Part shown: in pieces, positions 1-7,459 of the stretch
Position numbering within the stretch: the first letter of the stretch is position 1
Layout of the letters: each line of letters starts with the position of its first letter
NCBI GenBank assembly: GCA_015486915.1
Contig: WFQS01000291.1
Location: 1-9,556 of the forward strand
From: Desulfobacteraceae bacterium
GTDB taxonomy: Bacteria > Desulfobacterota > Desulfobacteria > Desulfobacterales > Desulfobacteraceae
Length of the DNA stretch: 9,556 bases
Reading direction: 5' to 3'
Notes under the pieces: model-generated
Told to the model about the DNA's origin: nothing
Database searches by the model: none
What the model saw: the letters and a program-made list of their open reading frames with translations, nothing else
Translations under genes and position numbers: made by a program

Positions 1-2069
1 ATGATCTTGAAATTGAAAGATTTGCAAAAACAAAAAAGGTACGTACGACATGCACCTTCTGCGGTGTGGGCTGCCAGGTGGAAATGACCGTACAGAACAA
101 TAAGATCGTTAAAATGGCAAGCGCAGGAGAAGATGTCGCTCCCAACCACGGAAGATTATGTGTAAAGGGACGGTATGGATTTGCCTTTGTTGGGTCTCCC
201 GAGCGTATAACCGTTCCCATGATAAGGAAAAATGGCAAACTTGAAGGGGTGACATGGGACGAAGCCCTTGATCTTGTTGCATCGAAATTTACAAATATAA
301 AGGATGAATTCGGCCCGGACAGTCTTGGTGTTTTTACCTCTGCAAGGATAACCAATGAGGAAAACTATATTGCCCAGAAGTTTACAAGGGCGGTGCTTAA
401 AACAAACAATGTCGACCATTGCGCCCGACTGTGACATTCTTCAACCGTAGCCGGTCTGGCTGCAGCATTTGGAAGCGGTGCAATGACAAATACTATTGGA
501 GATATTGAATCTGCCGATGTCATTATTGTTGAAGGCTCCAACACAACTGAAAACCATCCTGTAATTTCAACCTTTATAAAAAGAGCTGCAACTCTTAAAG
601 GCGCAACTCTTTTTGTTATAGATCCAAGACGGCTCAAACTTACCGAATCAGCTGACAAATGGCTGAGGCTTCAGCCGGGAACGGACATTGCCCTTATAAA
701 CGGTTTCATGCATGTTATCATAGAAGAAGATATATATGATAAAAAATTTGTTGAAACAAGAACGGAAGGGTTTGAGGAACTTAAAAAAACAGTAAAAAAG
801 TACACACCGGAATATGTAGAAAAAATAACCGGAGTTGCAGCTGAAGACATTGTAAATACCGCTAGAACCTTTGCAGCTGCAAAAAGAGGATGCATTGTTT
901 ACTGCATGGGAATTACACAGCATACAACGGGAACTGACAATGTAAAATCACTTGCAAATCTGTCCATGCTCTGCGGTGATCTTGGCATCCCAGGAGGCGG
1001 GGTTAACCCGTTAAGGGGGCAGAATAATGTTCAGGGTGCATGTGATATGGGTGGACTTCCCAATGTATTTACAGCATACCAGAAAGTTGACGGTGATGAT
1101 GCCCGTATAAAATATGAAAATGCCTGGGATATAAAAGGACTCTCTCCAAAACCGGGGCTTGCAGTAACGGAAATGGTTCAAAAGGCAGGAGAAGGTGAAC
1201 TCAAGGCTCTGTATATCATCGGTGAAAATCCAATGGTATCCGATCCTGATCTTAACCACGCTGAAAAAGCCTTTAAAAATCTTGATTTTCTCGTTGTTCA
1301 GGATATTTTTCTTACGGAAACAACAGCGCTTGCCGATGTTGTTCTTCCGTCGTTCTGCTTTGCCGAGAAAAACGGTACATTTACAAACACGGAAAGAAGG
1401 GTGCAGAGGGTCAGAAAAGCAGTTGAAGCTCCGGGATTTGCCAGAAGAGACTGGAAAATCATCTGTGATATTGCAAACCGCATGGGATACCCCATGAATT
1501 ACCCCAATGCCAATGCAATTTTTGAAGAGATAAGGCTTGTTACTCCTTCCTATGCAGGTATAACATGGGAAAGAATTGAAAAAGAAGGTATTTTCTGGCC
1601 TTGCCCCACTGAAAACCATCCTGGAACTCCTATACTGCACGCCAAGCAGTTTACAAGGGGCAAGGGACTTTTCCATGCCATTGACCACAGAGATCCTGCT
1701 GAGATGACAGATGAAGAGTATCCTTTTATACTTACAACTGGAAGGCTGTTGTTCCAATACCACACAGGTACCATGACAATGAAGTCTGCAGGCCTTAATT
1801 TTCTTGCCCCTGAATGTTTTGTGGAAATATCAGCTAACGATGCAGAACGCCTTGGTTTAGAAAACGGGGATCTCGTTGATGTGGTATCACGAAGGGGAAA
1901 GATTAAGACTAAAACGAAGATATCTTCAAAGGCAGTTGACGGAACATTGTTTATTCCATTTCATTTTGCAAATGCAGCTGCAAACAGGCTGACAAATGCA
2001 AAACTTGATCCGGTTGCAAAAATTCCTGAATTTAAAGTCTGTGCTATAAATATAAAAAAAGCTGCATAG
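1..2069 (+). CDS. fdhA: Formate dehydrogenase catalytic (alpha) subunit, selenocysteine-containing, 5'-truncated by the window edge
   Basis: Molybdenum/tungsten bis-pterin enzyme oxidising formate to CO2, or the reverse. The frame enters at base 3 and gives 688 visible residues; the true start lies upstream, and the ATG at base 1 is in another frame. Visible residues 17, 20, 24 and 53 are the four cysteines of an N-terminal [4Fe-4S] domain (CTFCGVGC, then GRLCVKG). The in-frame TGA at 432-434 falls at visible residue 144 in the context HCARL-U-HSSTVAGL, where FdhF-type enzymes carry catalytic Sec followed by His. Downstream are the molybdopterin oxidoreductase domain, with conserved Arg338 in PLRGQNNVQGACDMGG, and a C-terminal dinucleotide-binding domain (about residues 570-685). 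The sequence after TGA is full length and family-like, so this is recoding, not a broken gene. Host SelA/B/C/D functions are implied but not seen. The electron-transfer partner is outside the window, so the exact class (NAD-, ferredoxin- or cytochrome-linked) is unknown. Confidence 0.95.
439..475 (+). promoter_or_regulatory. Bacterial SECIS element for UGA recoding in fdhA
   Basis: Just 3' of the UGA the RNA can fold into a hairpin. The apical stem is GTAGCC (447-452) with GGCTGC (458-463), containing one G-U pair, and it closes the loop GGTCT. An internal loop follows (CC opposite AGCAT). The outer stem is CTTCAA (439-444) with TTGGAAG (469-475), one G bulged. The GGUCU apical loop is the same as that of the E. 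coli fdhF SECIS, which SelB binds. The element lies inside the coding sequence, as in bacteria generally. Fold drawn by eye, no energy computed. Confidence 0.85.
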
Positions 2070-2092
2070 GAACAAGAAACAAATGGCAAGAG

Positions 2093-2119
2093 ACAAGATA
2101 CAAGATACAAGATACAAGA
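2093..2119. repeat. 7-bp tandem repeat (ACAAGAT, nearly four copies)
   Basis: ACAAGAT occurs at 2093-2099, 2100-2106 and 2107-2113, followed by a partial copy ACAAGA at 2114-2119. It starts 24 bases after the fdh stop codon and precedes the hairpin at 2136-2166. Nothing in it suggests coding. Such a short perfect array may vary in copy number between strains. Confidence 0.9.
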
Positions 2120-2135
2120 AATTAGGGATAAATAT

Positions 2136-2166
2136 GAGGCGGATCTGGATTTACACCAGCCGCCTC
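2136..2166. terminator. Hairpin between convergent fdhA and rluD, probable bidirectional terminator
   Basis: GAGGCGG (2136-2142) pairs with CCGCCTC (2160-2166). Inside this, CTGG (2145-2148) pairs with CCAG (2156-2159) around a 7-base loop, with an AT bulge on one side: 11 base pairs in all. It sits between two genes that converge on it. Neither side has a strong T-run (TAAACAAATC on +, ATATTTATCC on -), so the termination role rests mainly on position and stem strength. Confidence 0.65.
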
Positions 2167-2186
2167 TAAACAAATCTAAAAAATAT

Positions 2187-3140
2187 TTAAGGATCGGACA
2201 AACCGGAAAGTATCTGTTTCATATCATCCGGAACAGGGGCTGTAAAATTAATTTTCCTGCCTGAAAAAGGATGCCTTATACCAAGCTTCCACGAATGCAG
2301 CATCTGTCTTGATATGTTTTTTTCCAAGATTGACAGGGGATTTTTATTCTTTGCAGGTCTTTTTCTTTTATAGCGGTAAGTCACGTCCCCGACAAGAGGA
2401 TGCCCGAGGGCACGAAAATGCACCCTTATCTGGTGAGTCCTGCCTGTTTTAAGTTCTGCTTCAAGAAAAGTTGCAATATCAAATCTTTTTCTTACGCGCC
2501 ACAGAGTTTCTGCATGCTTTGAATGGGGAGCATTTACCGACATCCTCTTTCGCTTTATTCTGTCGCGTCCAATGGGAAAAGTGATCCTGCCTGCATTTTC
2601 TTTTATATTTCCCGTAACAAGGCACAGGTATTTTTTAAAAACGCGGCGCTGTTTAAACTCATTTTTAAGAAAATTAAAAGCTGAACTGTTTTTTGCAATG
2701 ACCATTATGCCGGTTGTATCCTTGTCAAGCCTGTGAACAATGCCCGGTCTTAATGGATTTTCTCCAACGCTTTTAATTTCCGGAAAATAATATAAAAGAG
2801 CGTTGACAAGGGTTCCTGAAAAATTACCCGATGCAGGGTGGACAACCATACCGGCTCTTTTATTCACCACAAGGATATGATTATCCTCATGTAAAATGTC
2901 AATATCAAGGGCTTCGGGTAATATGGAAATATCATCTTTACGGTCAGGTATCATTCCTGTAATGATATCTCCGGATTTTAATCTGTAGCCTATTTTTTTT
3001 CTTTGCCCTGAAACGCGGATATGACCGGATTTGATAAGATTGGATGCGTAATTCCTTGACCAGGAATCGGAAATTTTCGACAGGGTTAAATCAAGCCTCT
3101 GCCCGTAATCCTCTTTATTTATTTTAAATGAAACTTCCAT
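2187..3140 (-). CDS. rluD: RluA-family 23S rRNA pseudouridine synthase (RluD type)
   Basis: Isomerises specific uridines in large-subunit rRNA to pseudouridine. The 317-residue protein has an N-terminal S4 RNA-binding domain (about residues 13-62) and an RluA-type catalytic domain (about 80-300). The catalytic aspartate is Asp139 in HRLDKDTTG, the same number as in E. coli RluD. GRTHQIRVH and HPLVGDVTY are also family signatures. Length and domain order are normal. RluC or another paralogue cannot be excluded, because target specificity is not readable from sequence. The only plausible start is the ATG at 3138-3140: an in-frame stop lies 30 bases upstream with no other start between. That start has no Shine-Dalgarno and directly follows a U-rich run belonging to a terminator-like hairpin. 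The gene is downstream of carD on the same strand. Confidence 0.92.
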   Translation of the reverse strand: MEVSFKINKEDYGQRLDLTLSKISDSWSRNYASNLIKSGHIRVSGQRKKIGYRLKSGDIITGMIPDRKDDISILPEALDIDILHEDNHILVVNKRAGMVVHPASGNFSGTLVNALLYYFPEIKSVGENPLRPGIVHRLDKDTTGIMVIAKNSSAFNFLKNEFKQRRVFKKYLCLVTGNIKENAGRITFPIGRDRIKRKRMSVNAPHSKHAETLWRVRKRFDIATFLEAELKTGRTHQIRVHFRALGHPLVGDVTYRYKRKRPAKNKNPLSILEKNISRQMLHSWKLGIRHPFSGRKINFTAPVPDDMKQILSGLSDP

Positions 3141-3142
3141 AT

Positions 3143-3182
3143 AAAAAAAATTAAACCGACAAACGCCTTATACGCCTGTCGG
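3143..3182 (-). terminator. Probable intrinsic terminator or attenuator between carD and rluD
   Basis: Read on the minus strand, CCGACA (3182-3177) pairs with TGTCGG (3161-3156) across a 15-base loop region. It is followed at once by TTTAATTTTTTTT, the stem-plus-U-run form of a Rho-independent terminator. G-U pairs could lengthen the stem. It would end the carD transcript, and its U-run stops two bases before the rluD ATG. Confidence 0.7.
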
Positions 3183-3225
3183 CCTCACTTACATTAACCA
3201 TAATAATTCAATGCAGTTGAAAAAA

Positions 3226-3762
3226 TTAATTAAACAATTGTTCAATCTCTGTTCGCATCACATCTTCATCCACATCCTTTGCAATGGAAAGTTCCTGAAC
3301 AAGTAAGCTCTGTGCTGTATCAAGAAGCTTACGTTCACCAAAGGAAAGGTCTTTTTCAAGTTTTAACTGGAAAAGATCTCTGAACACCTCTGCAACATCG
3401 TAGATGGAACCTGTCTTGATTTTATCCATGTACTCCCTGTACCTTCGGTTCCAGGTTTGTTTATTGCCATTATGGGTCTTTTCCTTCATAACTTTATAAA
3501 CTTGGGAAACCTCTTTTTCAGAAATAACATTTCTAAGCCCGACAGAGTCGACATTGGAGGTTGGGATCATGATCACCATTCCGTTTTCAACGATTTTCAT
3601 CATATAAAAACTCATGTTCTCACCGTTTATCACTTTATTCTCAATGGATTTTATGTATCCAACTCCATGGGCAGGATAAACTGCTATGTCACCTTTGATA
3701 AACTCTTTTTTCCCGGTACTTTCGGATTCTTCAATTCTATCTTTAATTTTTTCCCCCATCAT
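3226..3762 (-). CDS. carD: CarD/CdnL-family RNA polymerase-binding transcription regulator
   Basis: CarD/CdnL proteins bind the RNA polymerase beta subunit through an N-terminal RID (Tudor-like) domain and stabilise open complexes, notably at rRNA promoters. The 178-residue product has the RID signature GDIAVYPAHGVG at about residues 24-35, continuing to about residue 85. A helical C-terminal domain follows (about 90-175, with NRRYREYMDKI and GERKLLDTAQSLL). About 20 charged residues precede the RID domain, slightly more than usual. I chose the ATG at 3760-3762 because AAAAAGG stands 9 bases upstream. A GTG two codons earlier (3766-3768) is poorly placed, and an adjacent ATG (3757-3759) is also possible. 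The 251-bp spacer on its 5' side and the hairpin on its 3' side suggest its own transcription unit. It may instead be a non-CdnL paralogue of the family. Confidence 0.93.
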   Translation of the reverse strand: MMGEKIKDRIEESESTGKKEFIKGDIAVYPAHGVGYIKSIENKVINGENMSFYMMKIVENGMVIMIPTSNVDSVGLRNVISEKEVSQVYKVMKEKTHNGNKQTWNRRYREYMDKIKTGSIYDVAEVFRDLFQLKLEKDLSFGERKLLDTAQSLLVQELSIAKDVDEDVMRTEIEQLFN

Positions 3763-4013
3763 TAACACCAGCCTTTTTGTTATAATTCGTGTTTAAACAA
3801 AAACCTGCCCCATTTGTCTGTCTTCTGCAGGATTAAAAAACCCAGTGTGTTCTAAAACTCAAAGAATTTTAAAATCCCGCGCCTTGTGTATTAGGGGTCA
3901 GCTTTTTATTTCGACACAGGTTCTTGTTCAGGTACTGATTTAATTAATAAACATTACGGCCATCTTTAATGATATATAACACAAACTCACACATTGATCA
4001 AAGAAAAAAATAA

Positions 4014-4592
4014 TTAACAATTATTACAGACCATCATGGCTTTTTTAAAACCCTGTTCCATAATCATTAAACAGGTGTCGACGGATTTTTCCACGATATT
4101 TTCAAGTTCTTTTTCCTCACTGTTTTCAAAAGAACTTAAAACATGGGCAATCACCTCTTTGCTGCCATGGGGCCGGCCAATTCCTACTCTTACACGGATA
4201 AAATCCTTTGTCCCAAGTGCTTCAATAATGGATTTGATCCCATTATGACCACCATGTCCACGATTTTTAACTATTTTTATCTTCCCGAATTCAAGGTCAA
4301 GATCATCATGCACAACAATAATATCTGATGTATTAATTTTAAAATAGGCGGCAATTTTCTGGAGGGGGAACCCACTTCTGTTCATAAAAGACTGGGGTTT
4401 TGCAAGAACTGCTTTAATTCCATTCACTGTTCCCCTTGAGTATTTTGTATCAAAACGGGATTTATCAAGTGAAAGAGAAAACCTGTCAGCAAGCGAATCA
4501 ATAATTCTAAAGCCGACATTGTGGCGGGTCCGGGCATATTTTGCTCCGGGATTTCCCAGACCTGCCAGCAAGACAATCGGGTTGTTAGACAT
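4014..4592 (-). CDS. pth: Peptidyl-tRNA hydrolase
   Basis: Cleaves the ester bond of peptidyl-tRNA released from stalled ribosomes, recycling tRNA in the cytoplasm. The 192-residue length is normal. Signatures are GLGNPG (11-16), catalytic His24 in RHNVGF, Asn71 in SFMNRSG, Asp97 in VVHDDLDL, and GHGGHNGIKSI; these match E. coli Pth His20, Asn68, Asp93 and Asn114. The start at 4590-4592 puts GLGNPG at the usual distance. An earlier in-frame ATG (4710-4712) would add 40 lysine-rich residues read out of frame over the acidic tail of rplY, so I rejected it. The start is 16 bases after the rplY stop with only a weak purine run before it, which suggests translational coupling to rplY. The rplY-pth pairing is common in bacteria. 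Confidence 0.97.
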   Translation of the reverse strand: MSNNPIVLLAGLGNPGAKYARTRHNVGFRIIDSLADRFSLSLDKSRFDTKYSRGTVNGIKAVLAKPQSFMNRSGFPLQKIAAYFKINTSDIIVVHDDLDLEFGKIKIVKNRGHGGHNGIKSIIEALGTKDFIRVRVGIGRPHGSKEVIAHVLSSFENSEEKELENIVEKSVDTCLMIMEQGFKKAMMVCNNC

Positions 4593-4608
4593 AGAAATCA
4601 AAAATCTT

Positions 4609-5250
4609 TTACTCAGCAGCGGATTCGGTTGTTTCAGCAGTTTCTTCAGTCTCTGCCTCCAGATCTTCCTCTTCTTCAACAACTTCTTCTTCCACTGCCG
4701 TTGGATGTGCAATATTTAAAATAGTATAATTAACATCATGGGGCAATTCAATTTCATCTCCGAGGGATACATCTTCAATATGAATAGAATCACCAATCTC
4801 AAGACTGGATATATCAATAACAACATTCTCAGGAGCATCTGCCGGCCTGCACAGAACATCTATCTCACGCCGTATAGTCTGAAGCACTCCGCCCATTTTA
4901 ATAGACTCTGATTCACCTGTAATTTCAACGGGGACACTTACCACAATCTTTTTGTTCAGGTCGATTTCCTGGAAATCAACATGCAGGCAGTTTAAATTAA
5001 AGGTGTCCATCTGGAAATCCTTAAGCATAACGGTTCTCTGCCCTTCATCAAGGTCTAAATTAATGAAAAGCCCTGTGGAACCGTATTTTCTAACCATGTT
5101 TGTTAAATCATTTGCAGAGAGAGACAGCATGACCGGCTCTGTTTTCGGGCCATACATTATCCCTGGAACCGACCCGTTTTTCCTCAAAAAATGGGCATGT
5201 CCCTTTCCTTTTCCTTTTCTTATTCCAGCTTTTAAATTAATCAGTTCCAA
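4609..5250 (-). CDS. rplY: 50S ribosomal protein L25, Ctc (long) form
   Basis: 5S rRNA-binding ribosomal protein. The 213 residues comprise the N-terminal L25 domain (about 1-92, with LRKNGSVPGIMYGP), the C-terminal TL5/Ctc beta domain (about 95-185), and an acidic Glu-rich tail (about 188-213). This is the long Ctc type, not the ~95-residue E. coli type. The start is TTG at 5248-5250: a full GGAGG lies 7 bases upstream (5258-5262) and no ATG fits. The gene follows prs after a 228-bp spacer containing a tandemly duplicated, foldable element that would be in its leader, and it precedes pth by 16 bases. Confidence 0.96.
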   Translation of the reverse strand: MELINLKAGIRKGKGKGHAHFLRKNGSVPGIMYGPKTEPVMLSLSANDLTNMVRKYGSTGLFINLDLDEGQRTVMLKDFQMDTFNLNCLHVDFQEIDLNKKIVVSVPVEITGESESIKMGGVLQTIRREIDVLCRPADAPENVVIDISSLEIGDSIHIEDVSLGDEIELPHDVNYTILNIAHPTAVEEEVVEEEEDLEAETEETAETTESAAE

Positions 5251-5295
5251 CTGATGTCCTCCGTATCTGCATTATTGCAGTCTAATTTATAATTT

Positions 5296-5478
5296 TTATA
5301 TGAAACTCTTTTAAAGTACCTTAAATTATTAGAGTTTCATTTTTGTTGAGAGGCAGTCTGAGAGTCACCAGATCGGCCTCATGGCCGTTATATGAAACAG
5401 CACAAAGTGTTTATTCAACTATCTCATGACTTGTTGTGAGCAGATCTGGGGTATGAGTCCAGATCGACCTCATGGCCG
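5296..5478 (-). repeat. Two diverged tandem copies of a ~91-bp structured unit between prs and rplY
   Basis: Copies are 5296-5387 (92 bp) and 5388-5478 (91 bp). On the + strand both begin TTATATGAAAC, share AAAGT and TTATT, then TTGTTG, and end with CAGATCG(G/A)CCTCATGGCCG. Centres have diverged but landmarks keep their spacing. Read as minus-strand RNA, each copy can form CGGCC-ATGA-GG(C/T)CG, then a stem built on ATCTGG (perfect ATCTGG/CCAGAT, 5464-5444, in the copy next to prs; weaker in the other), then a stem whose 3' arm ends GTTTCATATAA. The C-to-T difference keeps the first stem by G-U pairing only on the minus strand; the + strand RNA would have A opposite C. The right-hand copy abuts the prs stop codon. 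Confidence 0.7.
5300..5340 (-). promoter_or_regulatory. Long hairpin in the rplY leader
   Basis: A perfect 10-bp inverted repeat, ATGAAACTCT (5300-5309) and AGAGTTTCAT (5331-5340), encloses an inner 5-bp stem (TTTAA/TTAAA) with an asymmetric internal loop. It lies about 40 bases upstream of the rplY ribosome-binding site and forms the 3'-most hairpin of the repeat unit nearest rplY. No U-run follows on the minus strand, so a simple terminator is unlikely. A structural role in the leader is inferred. Confidence 0.5.
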
Positions 5479-6420
5479 TTACACAAAAAGAGAGTTGACA
5501 GAATCTCCTCTATAGCTCCGGATAATCGCCTCCCCCACAAGTTTTGCTATTGAAAGAATTTGTATCTTGTCACATGCTTCAGCTTCTTTAGACAATGGAA
5601 TTGTGTCTGTCACCACAAGAGTCTTTAAAGATGAGTCTTCTATTCGTTTGACAGCAGGGCCTGAAAGTACCGGATGGGTACAGCAGGCATGTACTGATTT
5701 GGCACCATGACGTTCAATGACCCCTGCAGCCTCAGTAAGAGTCCCGGCTGTATCAACCATATCATCAAGGATAACGGCAATTTTACCCTTTACATCGCCT
5801 ATAAGAGCCATGGCTTTGGCCTTGTTGGGAGCACTGCGGCGCTTATCAATTATGGCAAGCCCTGCATGGAGGCGTTTTGCAAATGCCCTTGCCCTTTCAA
5901 CACCTCCGGCATCGGGAGAAACAATTACAATATCATCATGGCCGTAATCGGTTTTAATATAATCAAGGATAACAGGGGCTGCGTATAAATTATCAACGGG
6001 AATATTAAAAAAACCCTGAATCTGTCCGGCATGAAGGTCAAGGGTTATCACCCTGTCAACTCCTGTACTGGTGATTAAATCCGCAACAAGTTTTGCACTG
6101 ATCGGCACCCTCGGAGTCACTTTTTTATCCTGGCGTGAATACCCGAAATATGGCACGACCGCTGTTATCCTGCTTGCAGAAGATCTTTTCAGAGCATCGA
6201 TCATCAAGAGCAGTTCCATAAGATTATCATTAACAGGCGCACAGGTTGACTGGATTATAAAGACTTCCTGTTTTCTGACGTTCTCCTTAATTTCAAGCTG
6301 TATCTCACCATCGCTGAATTTGTCTGCTTTTATTTTGCCAAGGGGTTTTGCAAGATACTCGGTTATTTTAAGGGCAAGTTCAGGATTTGAATTTCCTGAA
6401 AAAATAGATATTCCGTTCAT
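5479..6420 (-). CDS. prs: Ribose-phosphate pyrophosphokinase (PRPP synthetase)
   Basis: Makes 5-phosphoribosyl-1-pyrophosphate from ribose 5-phosphate and ATP for nucleotide, histidine and tryptophan synthesis. The 313 residues match class I enzymes. Visible signatures are FSDGE (35-39), the flexible-loop region [11 protein letters not shown] (90-100), [11 protein letters not shown] (128-138, His130 matching catalytic His131 of E. coli), KRR (193-195), and the PRPP-binding loop DDMVDTAGT (219-227). The ATG at 6418-6420 is preceded by AAAGAGA about 6 bases away. It follows tRNA-Gln by 34 bases and is probably co-transcribed with ispE and the tRNA. Its TAA stop at 5481-5479 directly adjoins the repeat unit downstream. 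Confidence 0.98.
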   Translation of the reverse strand: MNGISIFSGNSNPELALKITEYLAKPLGKIKADKFSDGEIQLEIKENVRKQEVFIIQSTCAPVNDNLMELLLMIDALKRSSASRITAVVPYFGYSRQDKKVTPRVPISAKLVADLITSTGVDRVITLDLHAGQIQGFFNIPVDNLYAAPVILDYIKTDYGHDDIVIVSPDAGGVERARAFAKRLHAGLAIIDKRRSAPNKAKAMALIGDVKGKIAVILDDMVDTAGTLTEAAGVIERHGAKSVHACCTHPVLSGPAVKRIEDSSLKTLVVTDTIPLSKEAEACDKIQILSIAKLVGEAIIRSYRGDSVNSLFV

Positions 6421-6454
6421 AAAAAATCTCTTTCAATAAATTTGGGTCCATTGC

Positions 6455-6530
6455 TGGCTGGGGCGGGAGGATTCGAACCTCCGAATGCAGGAATCAAAAT
6501 CCTGTGTCTTAACCGCTTGACTACGCCCCA
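6455..6530 (-). tRNA. tRNA-Gln (anticodon UUG), CCA encoded
   Basis: The minus strand folds as a full cloverleaf of 76 bases. The acceptor TGGGGCG pairs with CGCCCCA, followed by discriminator G and an encoded CCA. The anticodon stem CAGGA/TCCTG closes the loop TTTTGAT, giving anticodon UUG at 6497-6495, which reads CAA (and CAG by wobble). The T arm is GGAGG-TTCGAAT-CCTCC. It lies 23 bases after ispE and 34 bases before prs on the same strand, so it is likely processed from their shared transcript. Confidence 0.97.
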
Positions 6531-6553
6531 TTAATATAGTGCACTAATTACAA

Positions 6554-7459
6554 TTAATTTTCACACCCCGCAAAGGCAGTGAGAAAAATTCTATTCTCAG
6601 GTGTCATCCCCAATGTTTTCCATTGCCGTGACACGTTTTTATAAGCATTTTCAGCTTCTGAATAATCAGAGAAAAGAACAAAAAAAGATGAACCACTTCC
6701 CGTCATGAAAATTGTTTCATGGAGAAAATCAGCCATCTTATCTTTTACTGCCTTAAGTTCAGGATACAGACTGTACGCTGCAGTTTCAAGATCATTGTGC
6801 AGATACCCTTTTATATCCAGCCTTCCATCTGATTTACATATATTTAACAGAGCATTATTATTAAATTTTCTGTTTTTTGTCAATGCTAAATCAACATTTT
6901 TGTAAACCGCTGCCGTTGATGCACTGAATCCTGGATATACAAGCAGTATATAATAAGGCAGAAAAATATTACAGATATCAAGTTTTTCACCTATGCCCCT
7001 TGCAATCGCATTTCCTCCCTGAATAAAAAATGGGACGTCAGCACCAAGCTTACGTCCCATTTCCATCAGAAAAGAATTTGAAAAAGGGAAATCATACCAT
7101 TCATTCATGGCTTTGAGCACGCAGGCGGCATTACTGCTGCCTCCTCCAAGCCCCCCGCCCGGTGGAATCCTTTTATTTATTTTTATACCGACACCCCTGT
7201 TTGAGTGTTTTTTTACAGAATTCAGGGGAAGGCTGCTAATAAAAAATTCAGCAGCTTTAAAGGCAAGATTAGAGTTATCCTCCGGAACATGTGGATGACT
7301 GCATTGAACAGAGATCTCTTTTTCTTTAAACTCAAACTCCAGGTCATCTCCGAGTGCAAGCTCTGTCATCAGTGTAAAAAGGTCATGAAATCCATCTTCT
7401 CTTTCTGCGGTTACATAAAGAAAAAGATTGATTTTCGCAGGAGAATGCAGGGTGATCAT
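6554..7459 (-). CDS. ispE: 4-diphosphocytidyl-2-C-methyl-D-erythritol kinase
   Basis: GHMP-family kinase that phosphorylates the 2-hydroxyl of CDP-methylerythritol with ATP, the fourth enzyme of the non-mevalonate (MEP) isoprenoid pathway. The 301-residue length is slightly long but normal. The N-terminal SPAKINLFL holds Lys9. The ATP loop PPGGGLGGGSSNAA spans 99-112, and GADVPFF carries Asp141; Lys9 and Asp141 match catalytic Lys10 and Asp141 of E. coli IspE. The C-terminal MTGSGSSFF motif is also present. The ATG at 7457-7459 overlaps the TGA of the upstream DUF1844 gene as ATGA, so translation is probably coupled. The nearby AAAGG is only 3 bases away and is a poor independent ribosome-binding site. 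Confidence 0.97.
   Translation of the reverse strand: MITLHSPAKINLFLYVTAEREDGFHDLFTLMTELALGDDLEFEFKEKEISVQCSHPHVPEDNSNLAFKAAEFFISSLPLNSVKKHSNRGVGIKINKRIPPGGGLGGGSSNAACVLKAMNEWYDFPFSNSFLMEMGRKLGADVPFFIQGGNAIARGIGEKLDICNIFLPYYILLVYPGFSASTAAVYKNVDLALTKNRKFNNNALLNICKSDGRLDIKGYLHNDLETAAYSLYPELKAVKDKMADFLHETIFMTGSGSSFFVLFSDYSEAENAYKNVSRQWKTLGMTPENRIFLTAFAGCEN

Noticed and set aside
66..482. Apparent early stop in the formate dehydrogenase gene, suggesting a pseudogene or two separate genes
   Set aside because: The frame is the same on both sides of the TGA, the codon is at the known Sec position, conserved residues continue without a gap, and a SECIS-like hairpin follows.
1011..1763. Long open frame (250 codons) on the minus strand inside fdhA
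   Set aside because: It is antisense to strongly conserved fdhA coding sequence and its translation resembles no known family; it is a shadow of codon composition.
3763..4013. Possible small gene or promoter in the 251-bp pth-carD spacer
   Set aside because: No open frame with a ribosome-binding site was found. A TATAAC near the carD start lacks a believable -35, and the palindromes there (GTTTAAAC, ATTTTAAAAT) are short AT-rich strings expected by chance.
4593..4712. N-terminal extension of Pth by 40 residues to an upstream ATG
   Set aside because: It lies within rplY in another frame. The lysine-rich peptide is simply the GAA/GAG-rich acidic tail of L25 read out of frame, and Pth proteins start just before the GLGNPG motif.
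5343..5481. Two similar segments that might be a CRISPR repeat pair
   Set aside because: Only two imperfect copies exist, the similarity extends through a whole ~91-bp unit rather than repeat plus unique spacer, and no cas gene is nearby.
5938..5948. A further ATGGCCGTAAT string in prs, similar to the end of the spacer repeats (also near 3955 on the other strand)
   Set aside because: Only about nine bases match, one instance is ordinary prs coding sequence, and neither is flanked by the other repeat landmarks; probably coincidence.
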